Shown here piece by piece: positions 35,639-35,898 of a DNA stretch of 35,898 nucleotides (position 1 is its first letter; every line of letters begins with the position of its first letter). Under the pieces are notes generated by a model. The model saw only the letters and a program-made list of their open reading frames with translations. It ran no database searches and had not been told where the DNA came from. The position numbers were made by a program, and so were the translations under genes. Origin of the DNA: Candidatus Gastranaerophilales bacterium (GTDB lineage Bacteria; Cyanobacteriota; Vampirovibrionia; Gastranaerophilales; Gastranaerophilaceae); the NCBI GenBank assembly GCA_944325145.1, contig CALYDL010000018.1, positions 1 through 35,898 of the forward strand, in the 5' to 3' direction.

Positions 35639-35721
35639 GGGCAGGTGGCGAAACGGTAGACGCACCGGTTTCAGGAGCCGGCGCAATAAAATGCATGTGG
35701 GTTCAAATCCCATCCTGCCCA
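35639..35721 (+). tRNA. tRNA-Leu (CAG)
   Basis: 83 bases, class II. Acceptor GGGCAGG/CCTGCCC with discriminator A, anticodon stem CCGGT/GCCGG with loop TTCAGGA (anticodon CAG), long variable arm, T arm with TTCAAAT loop. CCA is not encoded. Its 3' tail is duplicated downstream. Confidence 0.96.
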
Positions 35722-35898
35722 AATTTTTCGATTTTCATTTAACGAGGTTTGAACCCACATTTTGTGGGAAATATGCCCTTTCGGGCGTTTGCATTCTTTA
35801 TGGAATGCAAAGTCCCATCTGTGCCCAAATTTTTCGATTTTCATTTAACGAGGTTTGAACCCACATTTTGTGGGAAATATGCCCTTTCGGGCGTTTGC
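35716..35898 (+). repeat. 106-bp tandem repeat derived from the tRNA-Leu tail, cut by the window end
   Basis: The 77 bases 35716-35792 recur exactly at 35822-35898, where the window stops, so the array may continue. The spacer 35793-35821 ends in CAAAGTCCCATCTG, a degenerate copy of the tRNA 3' end CAAATCCCATCCTG. Each unit holds three hairpins (CCCACA/TGTGGG, GCCC-TTTC-GGGC, GCATTC/GAATGC) and TTTGAACCCACAT (35748-35760), an exact inverted copy of the tRNA T arm at 35695-35707. Confidence 0.9.

Noticed and set aside
35637-35858. 73-codon open frame across tRNA-Leu and the tandem repeat
   Set aside because: It reads through the tRNA and the repeat, has no ribosome binding site and no conserved pattern.
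35716-35898. CRISPR array
   Set aside because: Repeats are 77 bases or longer with a 29-base spacer related to tRNA sequence, and no cas gene is present; it is a tandem repeat.

Overview
The window comes from an AT-rich bacterial chromosome. The closest fit is the Gastranaerophilales / Melainabacteria (Vampirovibrionia) lineage, the non-photosynthetic, usually gut-associated sister group of Cyanobacteria. Three things support this. The ATP synthase beta and epsilon genes form their own atpD-atpC unit without the other subunits, as in Cyanobacteria. The strictly low-oxygen redox proteins (rubredoxin, rubrerythrin, a flavin reductase-rubredoxin fusion) point to an anaerobe. The prepilin-like protein and overall codon use also match that group. 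The assignment is inference; there is no 16S rRNA gene here.

Layout. 1-1373: end of rplK, then rplA with an L1-binding leader, then a GtrA-like membrane gene where rplJ/rplL would be expected. 1460-6728: the most unusual block. It holds a 1129-residue multidomain protein with a kinase-like fold signature and a C-terminal ADP-ribosyltransferase domain, two small downstream genes sharing a duplicated domain, and a convergent ADP-ribosylglycohydrolase. 6914-9057: fusA and its terminator. 9063-10431: a pseudopilin gene, a MITE-like palindromic element and a tRNA-Pro locus surrounded by tRNA fragments. 10648-14838: a GH13-like glycosidase, a FliA-type sigma factor and a calpain-like cysteine protease. 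14829-17021 (minus): deaminase, alcohol dehydrogenase and flavin reductase-rubredoxin operon. 17092-21945: a phosphoribosyltransferase-like unknown, an endonuclease IV-like protein, an RpoD-like sigma factor, rpoZ-punA (minus) and an Opp/Dpp-type ABC ATPase. 21950-24673 (minus): a large acidic protein with a degenerate HerA-like head and a PcrA-type C-terminal Tudor domain. 24799-26627: a tRNA-Thr/Thr/Tyr-tuf cluster with a broken tRNA-Thr copy. 26666-29650 (minus): a phosphoglucomutase-glucose-6-phosphate isomerase fusion. 29802-33510 (minus): rubrerythrin, rubredoxin, a secreted matrixin-like protease and atpC-atpD. 33593-35474: small unknown genes and a LexA/CI-like repressor with an altered active site. 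35639-35898: tRNA-Leu followed by a 106-bp tandem repeat that contains tRNA-tail sequence and runs off the window.

How it fits together. Most genes are housekeeping (translation, ATP synthesis, purine salvage, central sugar phosphate conversion, oxidative-stress defence). The accessory part is the ADP-ribosylation module, which has the composition of an effector with a modifier and an eraser, and the calpain-like protease. Two further themes recur: partial or inverted tRNA copies next to three of the four tRNA loci, and several genes with a sigma-70 promoter placed so close to the ATG that the mRNA should be leaderless.
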